A stretch of DNA of 64,000 bases from CAIVVT01 sp052145115 (GCA_052145115.1 JBKQPG010000054.1:32913-96912), one strand, 5' to 3'. Shown: positions 34,029 to 43,708, counted from the stretch's first letter. Notes: generated from the letters alone by a model not told the origin. Made by a program: numbers and translations.

Positions 34029-34640
34029 TTATTTCCCCTGGAGTTGTGACTCCATTCCAGCTACGAGCCGATCGATGCTCTTTTGGACGGCATGACTCAT
34101 TGCCGCGACCAACCCGCTAACTTTAGGGTTGCCGACGCTCATGGTCTCATCAGCCTTACCCGTCCACAGGGTAGTGCCGTCCCGCGCATTGACCAACTCG
34201 GCTGAGAGTTTCGCTTCCACCTGGACGCCGCTGCCGTAATCGATCTCTTCAAGCCGCTCAAGCCGGCCACTCATGAGATAGTCCTGCCGCTCTTGGCCGT
34301 CGTATCGCCTTACAAACGAGAACAGCCGCGAGGAACGGAGTGAATCGATCATCGCCGCCGTGACCGTCTCCGCCGGCTCGGCCGCCCAGCGGTGGTAATC
34401 GTAGAAGCCAATCTCCGTCGGAGCTTGCCGGTACACTATCTTCCCCTGGCGCAGGTAAGGCGCAGTGTCGAACCGGCGCACCGCCAGCGTGCCCGGCAGG
34501 CGCGCATCGCTTGCCGATGGTCGTGGCGTCGGAGGAACCTCCAGCGCATAGTAGCTCGGATACCGGATCCTGCCTCCACAACCGGCCATCAGCAGTGCTG
34601 CCGCAAAGGCGCTCATGCTTACCAGCGTTTTTGTAGTCAT
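34029..34640 (-). CDS. ABC-transport auxiliary lipoprotein (PqiC/DUF330-like)
   Basis: 203 residues. Lipobox LLMAGC near residue 21 marks a lipoprotein. The body has the pattern of the PqiC/YmbA family: YYALEVPPTPRP, LAVRRFDTAPYLRQGKIVYR and SGRLERLEEIDYGSG. Last gene of a five-gene Mla-type set in which MCE, ATPase and permease come first. Expected place: outer or inner membrane leaflet facing the periplasm, helping lipid passage. It is 10 bp after the MlaD-like gene. Confidence 0.78.
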   Translation of the reverse strand: MTTKTLVSMSAFAAALLMAGCGGRIRYPSYYALEVPPTPRPSASDARLPGTLAVRRFDTAPYLRQGKIVYRQAPTEIGFYDYHRWAAEPAETVTAAMIDSLRSSRLFSFVRRYDGQERQDYLMSGRLERLEEIDYGSGVQVEAKLSAELVNARDGTTLWTGKADETMSVGNPKVSGLVAAMSHAVQKSIDRLVAGMESQLQGK

Positions 34641-34650
34641 GGGGTCCTCG

Positions 34651-35616
34651 TCATCGGGGAACTTTCCTGTCCTTGGGCTGCTTGGTCCGTATCAGACTCC
34701 ATGGGCGTTCCTTCACGGACTCCGTCAGTTCATTCAGGTTTTCGGTAGCCATACGAACGTTCTCGAGCGTATCGGTCATGCCTTGATCCTTCGCCCGCAG
34801 CGCAGCCCGGAGGTCGACGATCAGGGCACGCGCTTGATCGAGCGTTTTCCGCGCTTCGGCCAGGTCCGCCTGAATGGGCTCGCGGACCGAGGTAATGGTC
34901 TGGTTCGCATTGGAGACGGTTACGTCCGCATTGTCCACGGCCGGCCCCACCTTGGCCATCACGCCGTTCGCATCCGTGGTCAGCTTGAGCGCCTGGTCGC
35001 TGATCTGGTCGATCTTCGGTTCCAATCGCGCGACCATCGCATCCGCGTTTGCCAGAATCTGCGCCAAATGCTTTTGATTCGGCTTGCCTGTGACGCCGTT
35101 CAGGTTCGCGATGAGGCTTCGGGCATCGCTGGTGAGGTCATTCACGTCCTTCTGCACGGACTCGAGTAATGTCCGCGCGGAGTCGGCGAGGGCCACGACT
35201 TTGCGCTGAGTGTCGTCCAGGCTGATCGTCTCCGCCGACGGAATCACGCCGCCCGCCGGCAACCGGGGCGCGTCATTCGATCCCGTGCTAATTGAGATGA
35301 CCGGGCTGGTCACCACTGTTACCGATCCGAGCTTCGCCATGGAATTGGCGTTTAGTGGCGTGCCCTCCTTCACATCCATCAGGATCTCGATCCGGGTCGG
35401 GTCCTGCGCGTAGGGTCGCACGGCGGTCACGTTACCAACCTTGATCCCGCCAAACAGAACGTCTGTTCCCGGCTCCAACCCGCCCGCATACCGCAGGTAC
35501 GTCCTGTAGGAAACGCGTGCGCCCCTGATCTGTGTGTTGCTCACGTGATAGACGGTCGCGAGTAGTATTGCAGCGCAGACCAGGACGAAGGCGCCGACTT
35601 TGGCTTCCGTGTTCAT
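34651..35616 (-). CDS. MlaD-like MCE-domain lipid transport protein
   Basis: 321 residues. One N-terminal membrane anchor (KVGAFVLVCAAILLATVYHV) is followed by the MCE domain: YAGGLEPGTDVLFGGIKVGNV, then MDVKEGTPLNANSMAKLGS. The long helical C-terminal part (about 150-310) is larger than in E. coli MlaD and resembles PqiB/Mce-type tails that span the periplasm. Start ATG overlaps the stop of the ATPase gene (ATGA at 35613-35616). It would form a hexameric ring that carries phospholipids between membranes. Confidence 0.85.
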   Translation of the reverse strand: MNTEAKVGAFVLVCAAILLATVYHVSNTQIRGARVSYRTYLRYAGGLEPGTDVLFGGIKVGNVTAVRPYAQDPTRIEILMDVKEGTPLNANSMAKLGSVTVVTSPVISISTGSNDAPRLPAGGVIPSAETISLDDTQRKVVALADSARTLLESVQKDVNDLTSDARSLIANLNGVTGKPNQKHLAQILANADAMVARLEPKIDQISDQALKLTTDANGVMAKVGPAVDNADVTVSNANQTITSVREPIQADLAEARKTLDQARALIVDLRAALRAKDQGMTDTLENVRMATENLNELTESVKERPWSLIRTKQPKDRKVPR

Positions 35617-36422
35617 GCTTTTGCCCCCGTTATCCCCGCTAGTTCCTGAAAACGCTTCTCAACCGCCGTGCTTTCAGTCATGGGGTCGGGCACTCGATCG
35701 AGAAACTGTCGGATGCGTGGATGAGTGCTCGCCCGGAACGCGTCCTTGGTGTCCACGGCGATGAGCGTGCCCTTGTACAACATGGCTATGCGGTCGGCGA
35801 TGTTGAAGGCACTCGTCATTTCGTGCGTCACCACCAATATGGTCATGTGAAAAGCGCGCTTCAGGAGCAGGATCAGTTCGTCCAATCCCGCCGCGACAAT
35901 CGGATCCAGACCCGCGGAAGGTTCATCGAAGACCAGAATCTCGGGGTCGAGCGCGGTTGCCCGAGCTACGGCGGCGCGCTTTTTCATGCCTCCCGATAAT
36001 TCTCGGGGCATCTGGTTCCCTGCTTCGCCGAGACCCACGGACGCGAGTTTCATGTAGGTCATGATGTCAATGACGGGATCGGCTAGCTTAGTCAATTCGC
36101 GCAATGGCAGCCCGACGTTTTCCTCGATGGACATCGAGTTCAACAACGCAGACTCTTGAAAGGCTACGCCCATGGTGCGCCGGACCGCCTCCAGTTCTTT
36201 CGCGGAGCAGCGATTGATATCGACACCGCGCACGCGGATTATTCCGGAATGCGGCCGCTCCAGTCCGATGATGTGCCTGAGCATCGTAGTCTTGCCCGAG
36301 CCGCTGCCTCCGAGCAGCGCCATCACTTCGCCGGGCTCAATGTCCAGGTTCACGCCATCCAGCACGCGGCGGCCATCATAGACCACGGTCAAGCCAGAGA
36401 CTGAGATCATTGGGTCCGCCAT
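35613..36422 (-). CDS. MlaF-like ABC transporter ATPase
   Basis: 269 residues. Walker A LGGSGSGKTT (37-46), Q-loop FQES, signature LSGGMKKRA (142-150) and Walker B ILVFDEPSAG are all intact; LSGGM is typical of Mla/Mce ATPases. It powers lipid transport by the MlaE permease encoded next to it (3-bp gap). It lies third in the operon. Confidence 0.9.
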   Translation of the reverse strand: MADPMISVSGLTVVYDGRRVLDGVNLDIEPGEVMALLGGSGSGKTTMLRHIIGLERPHSGIIRVRGVDINRCSAKELEAVRRTMGVAFQESALLNSMSIEENVGLPLRELTKLADPVIDIMTYMKLASVGLGEAGNQMPRELSGGMKKRAAVARATALDPEILVFDEPSAGLDPIVAAGLDELILLLKRAFHMTILVVTHEMTSAFNIADRIAMLYKGTLIAVDTKDAFRASTHPRIRQFLDRVPDPMTESTAVEKRFQELAGITGAKA

Positions 36423-36425
36423 ACG

Positions 36426-37226
36426 CTAGCCCTTGTGCACCAGGTAGAAGATCGCGGTAAAAAAAACGTCAGCGAGGATAACCAGGTAGGTGGACCTCAC
36501 CACGGCAGTTGTAGCCGACCGTCCCACCGCGTCCGGTCCCCCGCGCGTTCTGAAACCCTCCATGCACCCGACGTTGACGATAATGATCGCGAATACCAGG
36601 CTCTTGAGCAGGCCGGTGAAGACGTCGTGCAGGTTGATCGAGTTGGCGACATACCGCAGATACATGGCGAGCGTGATCTTGGTGCTGATGTACATGAACC
36701 CGGCGCCAGCTAGAATGCCAAAGGCGCTGCTCAGGATCGTCAGACAGGGGATCGTGATCAGCGCCGCCAGGAACTTCGGCGCTAGCACAAACTCGATCGG
36801 ATCGAGAGCCATGGTGCGCAGCGCGTCGATTTCGCTGGTCACCACCATCGTCCCGATTTCGGCTGAAAACGCCGATCCCGACCGGCCGCTCACGACAATG
36901 GCTGTCAGCACCGGGCCAATCTCGCGCGTGAAGCCGATCGCTACGACGTCCATGACGTACTGCAGAGCTCCGTAACGCCGCAGTTCAGCACCTATTTGCA
37001 TAGCCAGGATGAATCCAGTGCATACAGACATGAGCCCGACCATAGGGATCGCTTCGACTCCGACATCCGCCATCTGGCGGATCGCCGCGCGCCAGCGCCC
37101 ACGCTTGCCGGCGATCGGCAGCACGTGGGGCGTGGAGCGCAGACCGGACCAAAACTGAATAGTCAGTCCCCCAACATAGGCAAGCCGGTTCATGACGCCG
37201 CTGCCGATGGCTTCAAGGATGGTCAT
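36426..37226 (-). CDS. MlaE-like ABC transporter permease
   Basis: 266 residues with five or six membrane helices. Family motifs: GMVSVCTGF-like segment (MVGLMSVCTGFILAMQIG), VGFTREIGPVLTAIVVSGRSGSAFSAEIGTM-type stretch (about 98-125), and MALDPIEFVLAPKFLA. These define the MlaE/DUF140 permease family. The ATG overlaps the STAS stop (37223-37226). It forms the membrane channel that the ATPase and MCE ring work with. Confidence 0.9.
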   Translation of the reverse strand: MTILEAIGSGVMNRLAYVGGLTIQFWSGLRSTPHVLPIAGKRGRWRAAIRQMADVGVEAIPMVGLMSVCTGFILAMQIGAELRRYGALQYVMDVVAIGFTREIGPVLTAIVVSGRSGSAFSAEIGTMVVTSEIDALRTMALDPIEFVLAPKFLAALITIPCLTILSSAFGILAGAGFMYISTKITLAMYLRYVANSINLHDVFTGLLKSLVFAIIIVNVGCMEGFRTRGGPDAVGRSATTAVVRSTYLVILADVFFTAIFYLVHKG

Positions 37227-37555
37227 CTGCTTGCCTCCTCTCCAGCTATCTCGAACGACCGATCGAGATGAGTAATCTCGAAAAGGTAGCGCGGCTGATC
37301 GCGGATACCTAGGAGGATCAGCCGCGTACCGTGTCGGCGTGCAATCCGGACTGCTTCTACCAGCGTGGCTAGTCCAGAGGTGTCGATGTACGAGACATCG
37401 GACAGATCGATGGACACAGTAGCCGGCTTTGCACGCAATACGTCAAATAGCTTGCTGCGCATTTCGCCCGAGTTTCCAATGGTGATTCGGCCGTGGATGA
37501 CAACGTGGTCACCGACCCCGGGAGCTCCGCTGGCAGCATGAAGATTGCCTGGCAC
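37223..37555 (-). CDS. STAS-domain protein (MlaB-like)
   Basis: 110 residues from a GTG. The anti-sigma-antagonist fold pattern is clear: VVIHGRITIGNSGEMRSKLFDVL, then VSIDLSDVSYIDTSGLATLVEAV with the conserved DTSG. In Mla systems the STAS protein MlaB binds and activates the ATPase. Its place at the head of the permease/ATPase genes fits that role. Confidence 0.82.
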   Translation of the reverse strand: MPGNLHAASGAPGVGDHVVIHGRITIGNSGEMRSKLFDVLRAKPATVSIDLSDVSYIDTSGLATLVEAVRIARRHGTRLILLGIRDQPRYLFEITHLDRSFEIAGEEASR

Positions 37556-37565
37556 TTCGTCGCCA

Positions 37566-37757
37566 TTACCTCGCAGCGACCTTTACCCTGGTCACCCACC
37601 CTGGGGCAACGTCGACCAGATACTGGTCGATGAACCACGCCTGCGGTTCGCACCGGCGGATCGACGACCCAATCGGCATCCATTCCGGGAAGCATGTTGA
37701 GAACGCTGATGCGCGTTGCGCAACCTGCTCAAGTCCCTCGACAATTACTCGAGACAT
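37566..37757 (-). CDS. Small hypothetical protein heading the Mla operon
   Basis: 63 residues (MSRVIVEGLEQVAQ...), starting at 37757 with GAGGAGG about 10 bases upstream, a better site than for the longer frame from 37859. It ends 10 bp before the STAS gene. No membrane helix or motif recognised. Possibly a real first cistron; evidence is only the ribosome site and the tight spacing. Confidence 0.4.
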   Translation of the reverse strand: MSRVIVEGLEQVAQRASAFSTCFPEWMPIGSSIRRCEPQAWFIDQYLVDVAPGWVTRVKVAAR

Positions 37758-37957
37758 ACTCAACATCCCTCCTCGCAGTCTGCTCCGAATGGTCCGCTTG
37801 GCCTGGCCCCAGTGGCACTGCCGCCTCGCCGCCTCCAGTTCCCGTATTCCAAGGACCAACCGCGTCGAAAGCAGGCGCGACCGGGCGTCACTTGCCCGTC
37901 GCTCTGCTCGTAGCGTTGTTGGCCCGAGAATCCGCGGCGCCAGGAGGTGCTGACCCC

Positions 37958-38770
37958 TTACTTCTCAAGGTGCGCAGCCGCTTCCCTGAGTTGCCCCGCC
38001 AGCAGTTGCTTCGTCTTGGTAACGGACTGCTCGTAATCTTCCTGGATCCCCTTCACGCGGGCATCGAACGTGGCCTTGATATCGCCTTGAGCCTTCGCAG
38101 CCTTCTGCTGCAGGGCTTCCACCTTGGCTTCTGTTTCGGTTCTGATTTGCTTCGACCGCTGTTCGGCCCGCTCCAGCTTGGCGTCGAGCTTGGCGTTGAG
38201 CGTGTCGATTCTGGCCTGGAGCTTGGCCTTGCGGTTGGCTCGCGCCTGTGCGTACTCGGCCTTCAACTGGGCAATTTCCACCCGCAGCGTGGCCACTTCT
38301 TTGGCTCTTTGTTCGTCTTCGACAGCACTTCTCGGCGTGCGCAGGACGACCCCGCCCAACAGCTCCATTCTGGTGTCCACCGGAGTGACCCACTCCTCGC
38401 TAACGTCTGCGACCACCGCGCACTTGCCCCGTGCGAGTGCAGCCGACGCCTCGTCGAGGAATTCCGCGTTCACTCCGGCCACATTCAGGTCGCCGATGCT
38501 GCCCGCGAAGGCGCCGGCAACGGCGCCGATCCCTAACCCGATCGGCCCTTCGAGCAGCCCAATCAGGCTGCCAATCGCCGTCCCCCCAAGCGTGCGCAGT
38601 GGAAAATCGTCTTCCGACTGCTTGACCGTGATGGTTCCATCAGTGTTCTTCTTGATGACGGCTTCGCCGTGAATCGCAATGTTCCCCTCTGCATCGAGCT
38701 GGTGGAGCGCATGCGATCCTTCATAGGCCTTTGATTCGTCATCAAACACGACAACTAGCATTTTTTCCAT
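37958..38770 (-). CDS. DUF1269-type protein with glycine-rich membrane hairpin and coiled coil
   Basis: 270 residues. Begins MEKMLVVVFDDESKAYEGS, the standard DUF1269 start, with a beta-alpha N-terminal domain. A Gly-zipper hydrophobic region follows (LGGTAIGSLIGLLEGPIGLGIGAVAGA, about residues 61-90, given in part), and then a coiled coil from about 155 to 265, rich in Ala, Lys and Glu. The coiled coil is longer than in most family members. Function is not known. Next to an HdeD-type gene, it suggests a stress-linked module. Confidence 0.75.
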   Translation of the reverse strand: MEKMLVVVFDDESKAYEGSHALHQLDAEGNIAIHGEAVIKKNTDGTITVKQSEDDFPLRTLGGTAIGSLIGLLEGPIGLGIGAVAGAFAGSIGDLNVAGVNAEFLDEASAALARGKCAVVADVSEEWVTPVDTRMELLGGVVLRTPRSAVEDEQRAKEVATLRVEIAQLKAEYAQARANRKAKLQARIDTLNAKLDAKLERAEQRSKQIRTETEAKVEALQQKAAKAQGDIKATFDARVKGIQEDYEQSVTKTKQLLAGQLREAAAHLEK

Positions 38771-38799
38771 GGTGATATCTCCTTTTGTTGCACTAAGAT

Positions 38800-39384
38800 T
38801 TACACATTTTCGAAAATGGTCCCTGGGGGGAAATGGTGCATTGCGGAGGCGAAACAGGATATCGCAATGCCGTCGAAGATCATGTCAACGCCGACGGCGA
38901 ATCCGAGGAACCAGAGGCCGGTAATCGGCATCTGCCAAAGCACCAGGATCCCCAAAGCCACCGAGACGATTCCGGAGAAGACCGCCCAGCCCCAGCGAGG
39001 GAACTTCGCCATCCCGGAGCCGATGGCGCGGAACAGTCCGGTCACGATGAAGAACGAACCGAGCACCAGAGTGAGGCTCTCGGCTCCGAGGACCGGATAG
39101 CGAACGAGCAAGAAGCCCGTAACTCCTCGGAACAGCGCACTGAGCAGATACAGGAAGAACCCGCTCCACTTCCCGGTTTGGAACGATTGAATCAACTGGA
39201 CGACGCCACTGATCATCAGCAACCAGCCGAAGACCAACACGGTGGTGAAGGTCGCAGTGACATCGAAGATAATACAGGCCAGGCCGAGAACGGTGAGCGC
39301 GATTCCCAGGAACAGAAACCAGCCCCAGGATTTGCGGATCTCTTCCATTCCGGCGATGAGTGGATTGTTGGTGGAAGTTGACAT
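38800..39384 (-). CDS. HdeD-family membrane protein
   Basis: 194 residues with six hydrophobic helices and short loops. The order and pattern (SWGWFLFLGIALTVLGLACI, GWLLMISGVVQLI, LLVRYPVLGAESLTL, FFIVTGLFRAI) match the HdeD/DUF308 family. E. coli HdeD helps survival at high cell density in acid; the molecular role is not known. It is 29 bp upstream of the DUF1269 gene, so the two are probably co-transcribed. Confidence 0.8.
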   Translation of the reverse strand: MSTSTNNPLIAGMEEIRKSWGWFLFLGIALTVLGLACIIFDVTATFTTVLVFGWLLMISGVVQLIQSFQTGKWSGFFLYLLSALFRGVTGFLLVRYPVLGAESLTLVLGSFFIVTGLFRAIGSGMAKFPRWGWAVFSGIVSVALGILVLWQMPITGLWFLGFAVGVDMIFDGIAISCFASAMHHFPPGTIFENV

Positions 39385-39527
39385 TGTGCTCTCCTGAAAA
39401 CGAGGTTACGGGAAGTCAGATTGGCAGTCGTGAGCTTGCCGTCAGGCTTCAGTGGATGAAGCGTAAGCTGATGTTTTGAGGTATCCTCAGGAGCAATAGA
39501 AACCAAAGCCTGGCGTAAGGGGGTAAC

Positions 39528-42500
39528 GTGAAGGAGTTTCCTCCATTCCGGCTCGATACGGTCAATCAGTGTTTGTGGCGCTGCGGGGAGGCCCAGGAAC
39601 AAGAGCGCATCCTATTGACGCCGAAGGCATTTGCCGTGCTCCAGTACTTGCTGGAGCACGCCGGCCGCCTGGTCACCCAGGACGAACTCCTGGAGGCGGT
39701 GTGGCCCGATACTTTCGTCCAGCCTGAGGTCCTCAAATACCAGATCGCCGACATCCGGAGTGTCCTGGGGGACCGCCCGAGGAATCCTCTCTTCATCGAG
39801 ACCCTGCCCCGGCGGGGGTATCAGTTCATCGCCGCGGTGCGGGAAAGCGAGCCTGCGGAACCATCGCCATCGGCGCGGGCCTCTCCAGCCAGATTGGTGG
39901 GCCGGGATGGTGCTCTCGGGAAGCTGCGGAATTGGCTCTGTGGGACATTGAAGGGGCAAAGCCAGATCGTATTCATCACCGGGGAGCCGGGGATCGGAAA
40001 GACGGCCCTGGTCGACGAATTCCAACGCCTGGCAGTCGCCGCGGAACCATCCCTCCGAATCGCCCGCGGACAGTGCGTGGAAGGCTACGGGGGCGCGGAA
40101 GCGTATTATCCGATGCTCCAGGCTGTGGGTCAGTTGTGCCGTGGTCCTCAGGGGAATCGGGTTGTTGACATCCTGGCCGCGCAAGCGCCTACTTGGCTGG
40201 TTCAGTTTCCCGCACTGCTGAAACGCGGACACCGGCAGGCGCTGCAACAGGAGATTCTCGGAGCGACCCGCGATCGCATGCTGCGCGAGATCCGCGAGGC
40301 GCTGGAGACGATCACTGCAGAAGCTCCGTTACTGCTCGTCTTCGAAGATCTCCAGTGGGTGGATTCCTCGACCGTCGATCTCATCTCTGCTCTTGCCCGC
40401 CAGCGGACCACGGCCAAGACTATGTTGGTCATCACAAAGCGGCCGGTGGACCTGGTCGCTCCGGATCATCCGCTGAGGAAACTCAAGCACGACCTGCTGG
40501 TTCATCACCTGTGTCAGGAAATTATTCTCGCGCCGCTGACGGAATCCGAGGTGGCCGAGTACCTGGCTTCGGAGTCGCCGGGGGGCAGCCTGCCGAGGGG
40601 TTTTGCCGAGCTGATCCACCGGCACTCGGAGGGCAATCCGTTGTTCATGGTCGCCTTTCTGGATCACATGACCGCGCACGGCCTGATCTGGCCTGAGAAC
40701 GGAAGTTGGCTCCTGCAGGTCCCTATCGAGGAAATCGATCTCGAGGTCCCGGAAACTCTACGTCAGATGATCGAAGCTCAGATTGACCATCTGACGGCGG
40801 AGGAGCAACGGGCGCTCGAGGCAGCCAGCGTCGCTGGCGGTCTATGCTCGCCGAGTGTCATTGCGGCGGCAATGAAGATGGATATTGAACTCCTGGAAGA
40901 ACTCTTCGCCCGGTTGTCGCGCCAATCTCACGTGCTGCGCGCGGCCGGCGCCCGGCAGCTGTCGGACGGGAGAAACCTGCAAAGTTTTGAGTTCTTGCAT
41001 GCGCTCTATCGCGAGGTCCTCTATCTCCGGCTGACGCCGGCGCGGAGAGCTTCCTTGCATCGGCGTATCGGAGAGGCGCTGGAGGAGCTGTTCTCCAGTC
41101 ACCACGACGAAATAGCGGCTGAACTCGCGGACCACTTTGAGCATGCATCCGATTGGCCACGTGGCGTAAAGTACCTGCGGCTGGCCGCGGAAACAGCCGT
41201 GCGGCGCTTTGCCCCCAGGGAGGCCGCGGCCACTTTGCGGCATGCTCTGGAGCTGGCGGGCCGCCTTCAGGACACGGAGCGCGCCGAAAACGAGACCGGA
41301 ATTCTGGAGTACCTGGCGGGGATCTACGTTGCGTCCGGAGACATCCGTGCCGCTGAATCCTACGCGGATCTGGTTGCCAGAGCGGACGGCTACGGCCTGA
41401 TCGACGTCGAAGTGCGTGCGCTGGCCGATTGGGCATTCATTGCGGCATGGGATAGTCTTGAGCGCGGCCTCGAACCGCTGGAACGGGCGCTCCACCTCGT
41501 GAGAACACTTGATCCGACGAAGCATCTTCCCACGCATGCGACCTGCCTTTTTTGGCGCTTGTGGTTCTGTGGATGGAATGCTCAACACGCGGAGGAATAC
41601 CGGATTGCGATCGGTGAGGTCCGGAAACTCGAAATCAGCCCCATCGTCGGGCAGCACTTGCTCGACTACAGTTGCATCCAGTGGTGCTCGTCCGAGTACC
41701 GTGATTCGCATCGAAACGCTGTCGATGGCCTGAAGATGCTTTTCGAGTCAGACAGTACCAACCCATTTCTTTCCATTCGGTACATGTTAGGAGAGCACGT
41801 CCTGGGGTGGAACCTCATATTCCTCGGTGAATGGGGCAGGGCTTTGCGGGCGATCGATGACGCAATCACGATGGCTAACAGGAATGGAGATTACTCCTTT
41901 CGTGTGCGGCCCGCGCAGCTCTGCCGGGCCTGGGTACATCTCAACGCCTGTGACTTTGCCGGCGTCCTGTCGATCTGCGACTCCGCGATTCCCCTGGTCC
42001 GGGATCCTACGCTGCGCGCCGCGCCTGACCCTCCAGCCCCGTTTCCCCATCCTTACCGGCTGTCCTTGATCTTAAGGGGTTCGGCGGAGGCAGCCTTAGG
42101 TAACTATGAGCGTGCTCGTGAGTACCTGTTCGCGGCAAGGGATGAGATGGATCGACAGAGAACACTGAACGAGTGGTACTGGCGCATACTCCTGGAATCG
42201 GGCCTTACCGAACTATGGCTCGCGGAGCGAGATCTGACGCTGGCCCGGCCGCAAGCCGAACGGTTTCTTAGTCTTACGCTGACAACCGCCCAGCGCACCT
42301 GGCAGGCGCTAGCATGGGAAGCGAATTCTCGGGTCGCCCAGGCCGAACTGGACGTTCCGCGCGCGCAGGATTGCATCGACCAGGCTTTGTCGATAATGGA
42401 AGGCTACGAACTGCCGCTCGCCGAGTGGCGGGTCCACGCCACTGCCTTCGAACTCTACCAGGACTCACGCGATCGAGATCTTGCGGAACGCCACCAGGCA

Positions 42501-42644
42501 CACAGCCGCGGAACAATCGTGAAGCTGGCGAATTCCCTGGCACCAGACGACCCACTACGAGACACCTTTCTGACAGCGACACGAGTCAGCAAGATTCTAA
42601 AGGACGCCGGGGAGAGTACCGAGGCTGCTGCATCTACTGGATAG
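39528..42644 (+). CDS. Winged-helix regulator with AAA-type ATPase and TPR-like repeats
   Basis: 1038 residues from a GTG preceded by AAGGGGG. Residues 1-105 form an OmpR-type winged helix (AFAVLQYLLEHAGRLVTQDEL, KYQIADIRSVLGD, ETLPRRGYQFIAAV). A STAND-type ATPase follows: VGRDGALGKL (124-133), Walker A GEPGIGKT (152-159), Walker B LLLVFEDLQWVDSS. The C-terminal 550 residues are helical repeats like those of MalT/AfsR-type regulators, which bind ligand or partner proteins. It diverges from the HdeD/DUF1269 genes with a 143-bp gap, so it may control them. It is the last intact gene of the larger island segment. Confidence 0.85.
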   Translation: MKEFPPFRLDTVNQCLWRCGEAQEQERILLTPKAFAVLQYLLEHAGRLVTQDELLEAVWPDTFVQPEVLKYQIADIRSVLGDRPRNPLFIETLPRRGYQFIAAVRESEPAEPSPSARASPARLVGRDGALGKLRNWLCGTLKGQSQIVFITGEPGIGKTALVDEFQRLAVAAEPSLRIARGQCVEGYGGAEAYYPMLQAVGQLCRGPQGNRVVDILAAQAPTWLVQFPALLKRGHRQALQQEILGATRDRMLREIREALETITAEAPLLLVFEDLQWVDSSTVDLISALARQRTTAKTMLVITKRPVDLVAPDHPLRKLKHDLLVHHLCQEIILAPLTESEVAEYLASESPGGSLPRGFAELIHRHSEGNPLFMVAFLDHMTAHGLIWPENGSWLLQVPIEEIDLEVPETLRQMIEAQIDHLTAEEQRALEAASVAGGLCSPSVIAAAMKMDIELLEELFARLSRQSHVLRAAGARQLSDGRNLQSFEFLHALYREVLYLRLTPARRASLHRRIGEALEELFSSHHDEIAAELADHFEHASDWPRGVKYLRLAAETAVRRFAPREAAATLRHALELAGRLQDTERAENETGILEYLAGIYVASGDIRAAESYADLVARADGYGLIDVEVRALADWAFIAAWDSLERGLEPLERALHLVRTLDPTKHLPTHATCLFWRLWFCGWNAQHAEEYRIAIGEVRKLEISPIVGQHLLDYSCIQWCSSEYRDSHRNAVDGLKMLFESDSTNPFLSIRYMLGEHVLGWNLIFLGEWGRALRAIDDAITMANRNGDYSFRVRPAQLCRAWVHLNACDFAGVLSICDSAIPLVRDPTLRAAPDPPAPFPHPYRLSLILRGSAEAALGNYERAREYLFAARDEMDRQRTLNEWYWRILLESGLTELWLAERDLTLARPQAERFLSLTLTTAQRTWQALAWEANSRVAQAELDVPRAQDCIDQALSIMEGYELPLAEWRVHATAFELYQDSRDRDLAERHQAHSRGTIVKLANSLAPDDPLRDTFLTATRVSKILKDAGESTEAAASTG

Positions 42645-42960
42645 TGAATTGCGAGGCCAGATCTCGCCGCAAAATCCCTCCTGCACTCAGCGGAAGTCGA
42701 AGAAGACACCAACATTCTTTGCTTGAGATTCGCTCGACTCGCCGGGATGCCTGCTCTGAGCGAAATATGGACCGCAGATGGGAATCTTGGCGAAACGTTT
42801 GTCTTGTTGACGGAGCACGTTGCCGGGATGGATGATGCCGCCCTCTTGGGGTTCCTTACCAAAGAAGTCGGGTTTGAGCTTTGCAGGGTAACGATTTCTA
42901 GACGTGACACACACACGTATGTGAATTTGGGGTATCAGGCGTAGTGGCGTGCAACCGCGG
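42645..42960. other. Gene-free stretch after the large regulator
   Basis: About 315 bases with short overlapping frames on both strands (for example 42723-42944) without family features or good ribosome sites. I see no gene here; it seems to be decaying island sequence. Confidence 0.4.
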
Positions 42961-43233
42961 TCATGGAGAGCCTGCCTCTTCCCGAGTACCACATCTGCGA
43001 GACAAAATCGCGCCGGAAACTCCGAGGGCTTCGCAGATTGCAGCCAGACCACGAACAGACAGCTCCACTCTTCCAGCCTCAACCGCTTTGGTGTAATCAC
43101 CTGGCAGACCGCTCGCCGCGGACAATGTTTCCACAGAGCCCCAACAGCCTGACTGGCGTAGCAAATGCACTTCCCAAGTTCCGATGTGATCTCCTGTCTT
43201 CCAGTGGGGATTCCTTGGCGTCTGCCTGTACAC
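42961..43233 (-). pseudogene. Possible fragment of an XRE-type helix-turn-helix gene
   Basis: The last 60 codons (LSAASGLPGDYTKAVEAGRV, then VRGLAAICEALGVSGAIL) follow the XRE pattern: first helix, second helix, Glu-x-Gly turn and a closing helix. The N-terminal part is unrelated. No clear start or ribosome site. Probably a remnant next to the integrase remnant. Confidence 0.3.
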
Positions 43234-43310
43234 AGCGAAACCGGCTTGTACCCTTGATTTGTTTCCTGTTTCTCCCGGTTATAACCTGTTCTTGCCCATG
43301 CAACCGGAAG

Positions 43311-43580
43311 CCGAGCGCGTTCTCAGCGGCATACGCGGCGCTTCTTCGCCGGCGGAAACTGGATGGCCCCACGTTCCACGCGCTCCGGCATGCCCACGCA
43401 TTGCATCTGCGGCGCTCTGGCGTCGATGTGAAGGTGATCTCCGCCCGGCTCGGCCACTCCAAGACCGGCTTCACCATGGACACGTACATCCACCTCCTAC
43501 CCGGCCAACAGGAAGAGGCGGCGGCCAAGATCGAAGAGGCCATGAACGCGGCCCGCGGAAAGTTGCCCAAGTATGTGTAG
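43311..43580 (+). pseudogene. C-terminal remnant of a tyrosine recombinase (integrase)
   Basis: About 89 codons of a phage-type integrase catalytic domain: FHALRHAHALHLRRSG (the HxLRH box), then VDVKVISARLGHSKTGFT and MDTYIHLLP with the catalytic Tyr. The first half of the enzyme is missing; upstream codons have no family character, so it is not functional. It ends about 108 bp from the tRNA-derived repeat at 43688, where an integrase is expected beside its attachment site. Confidence 0.8.
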
Positions 43581-43687
43581 TGAAAATCGCGGTAGCAAAC
43601 GGGTAGTAAATGGCCCAAATCGGGCGCACAGCGTCGATCCAGACCGGACCCAGTCTGGCTTACATCTCTTTTGTTTTCTTGTGTTTC

Positions 43688-43708
43688 TGGCGGTGAGGGT
43701 GGGATTCG
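43688..43708. repeat. Copy of the tRNA-Ser 3' end: internal attachment site
   Basis: 21 bases identical to 45042-45062 and to 31792-31812. With the copy at 31792 it also shares the two preceding bases TC. It splits the island into an 11.9-kb and a 1.35-kb segment. Confidence 0.8.

Noticed and set aside
42723..42944. 73-residue plus-strand ORF after the large regulator
   Set aside because: Several overlapping frames on both strands are equally open; nothing favours this one.
43688..43708. A tRNA gene at the middle repeat
   Set aside because: Only 21 bases of the 3' end match, and the sequence beyond has no cloverleaf.
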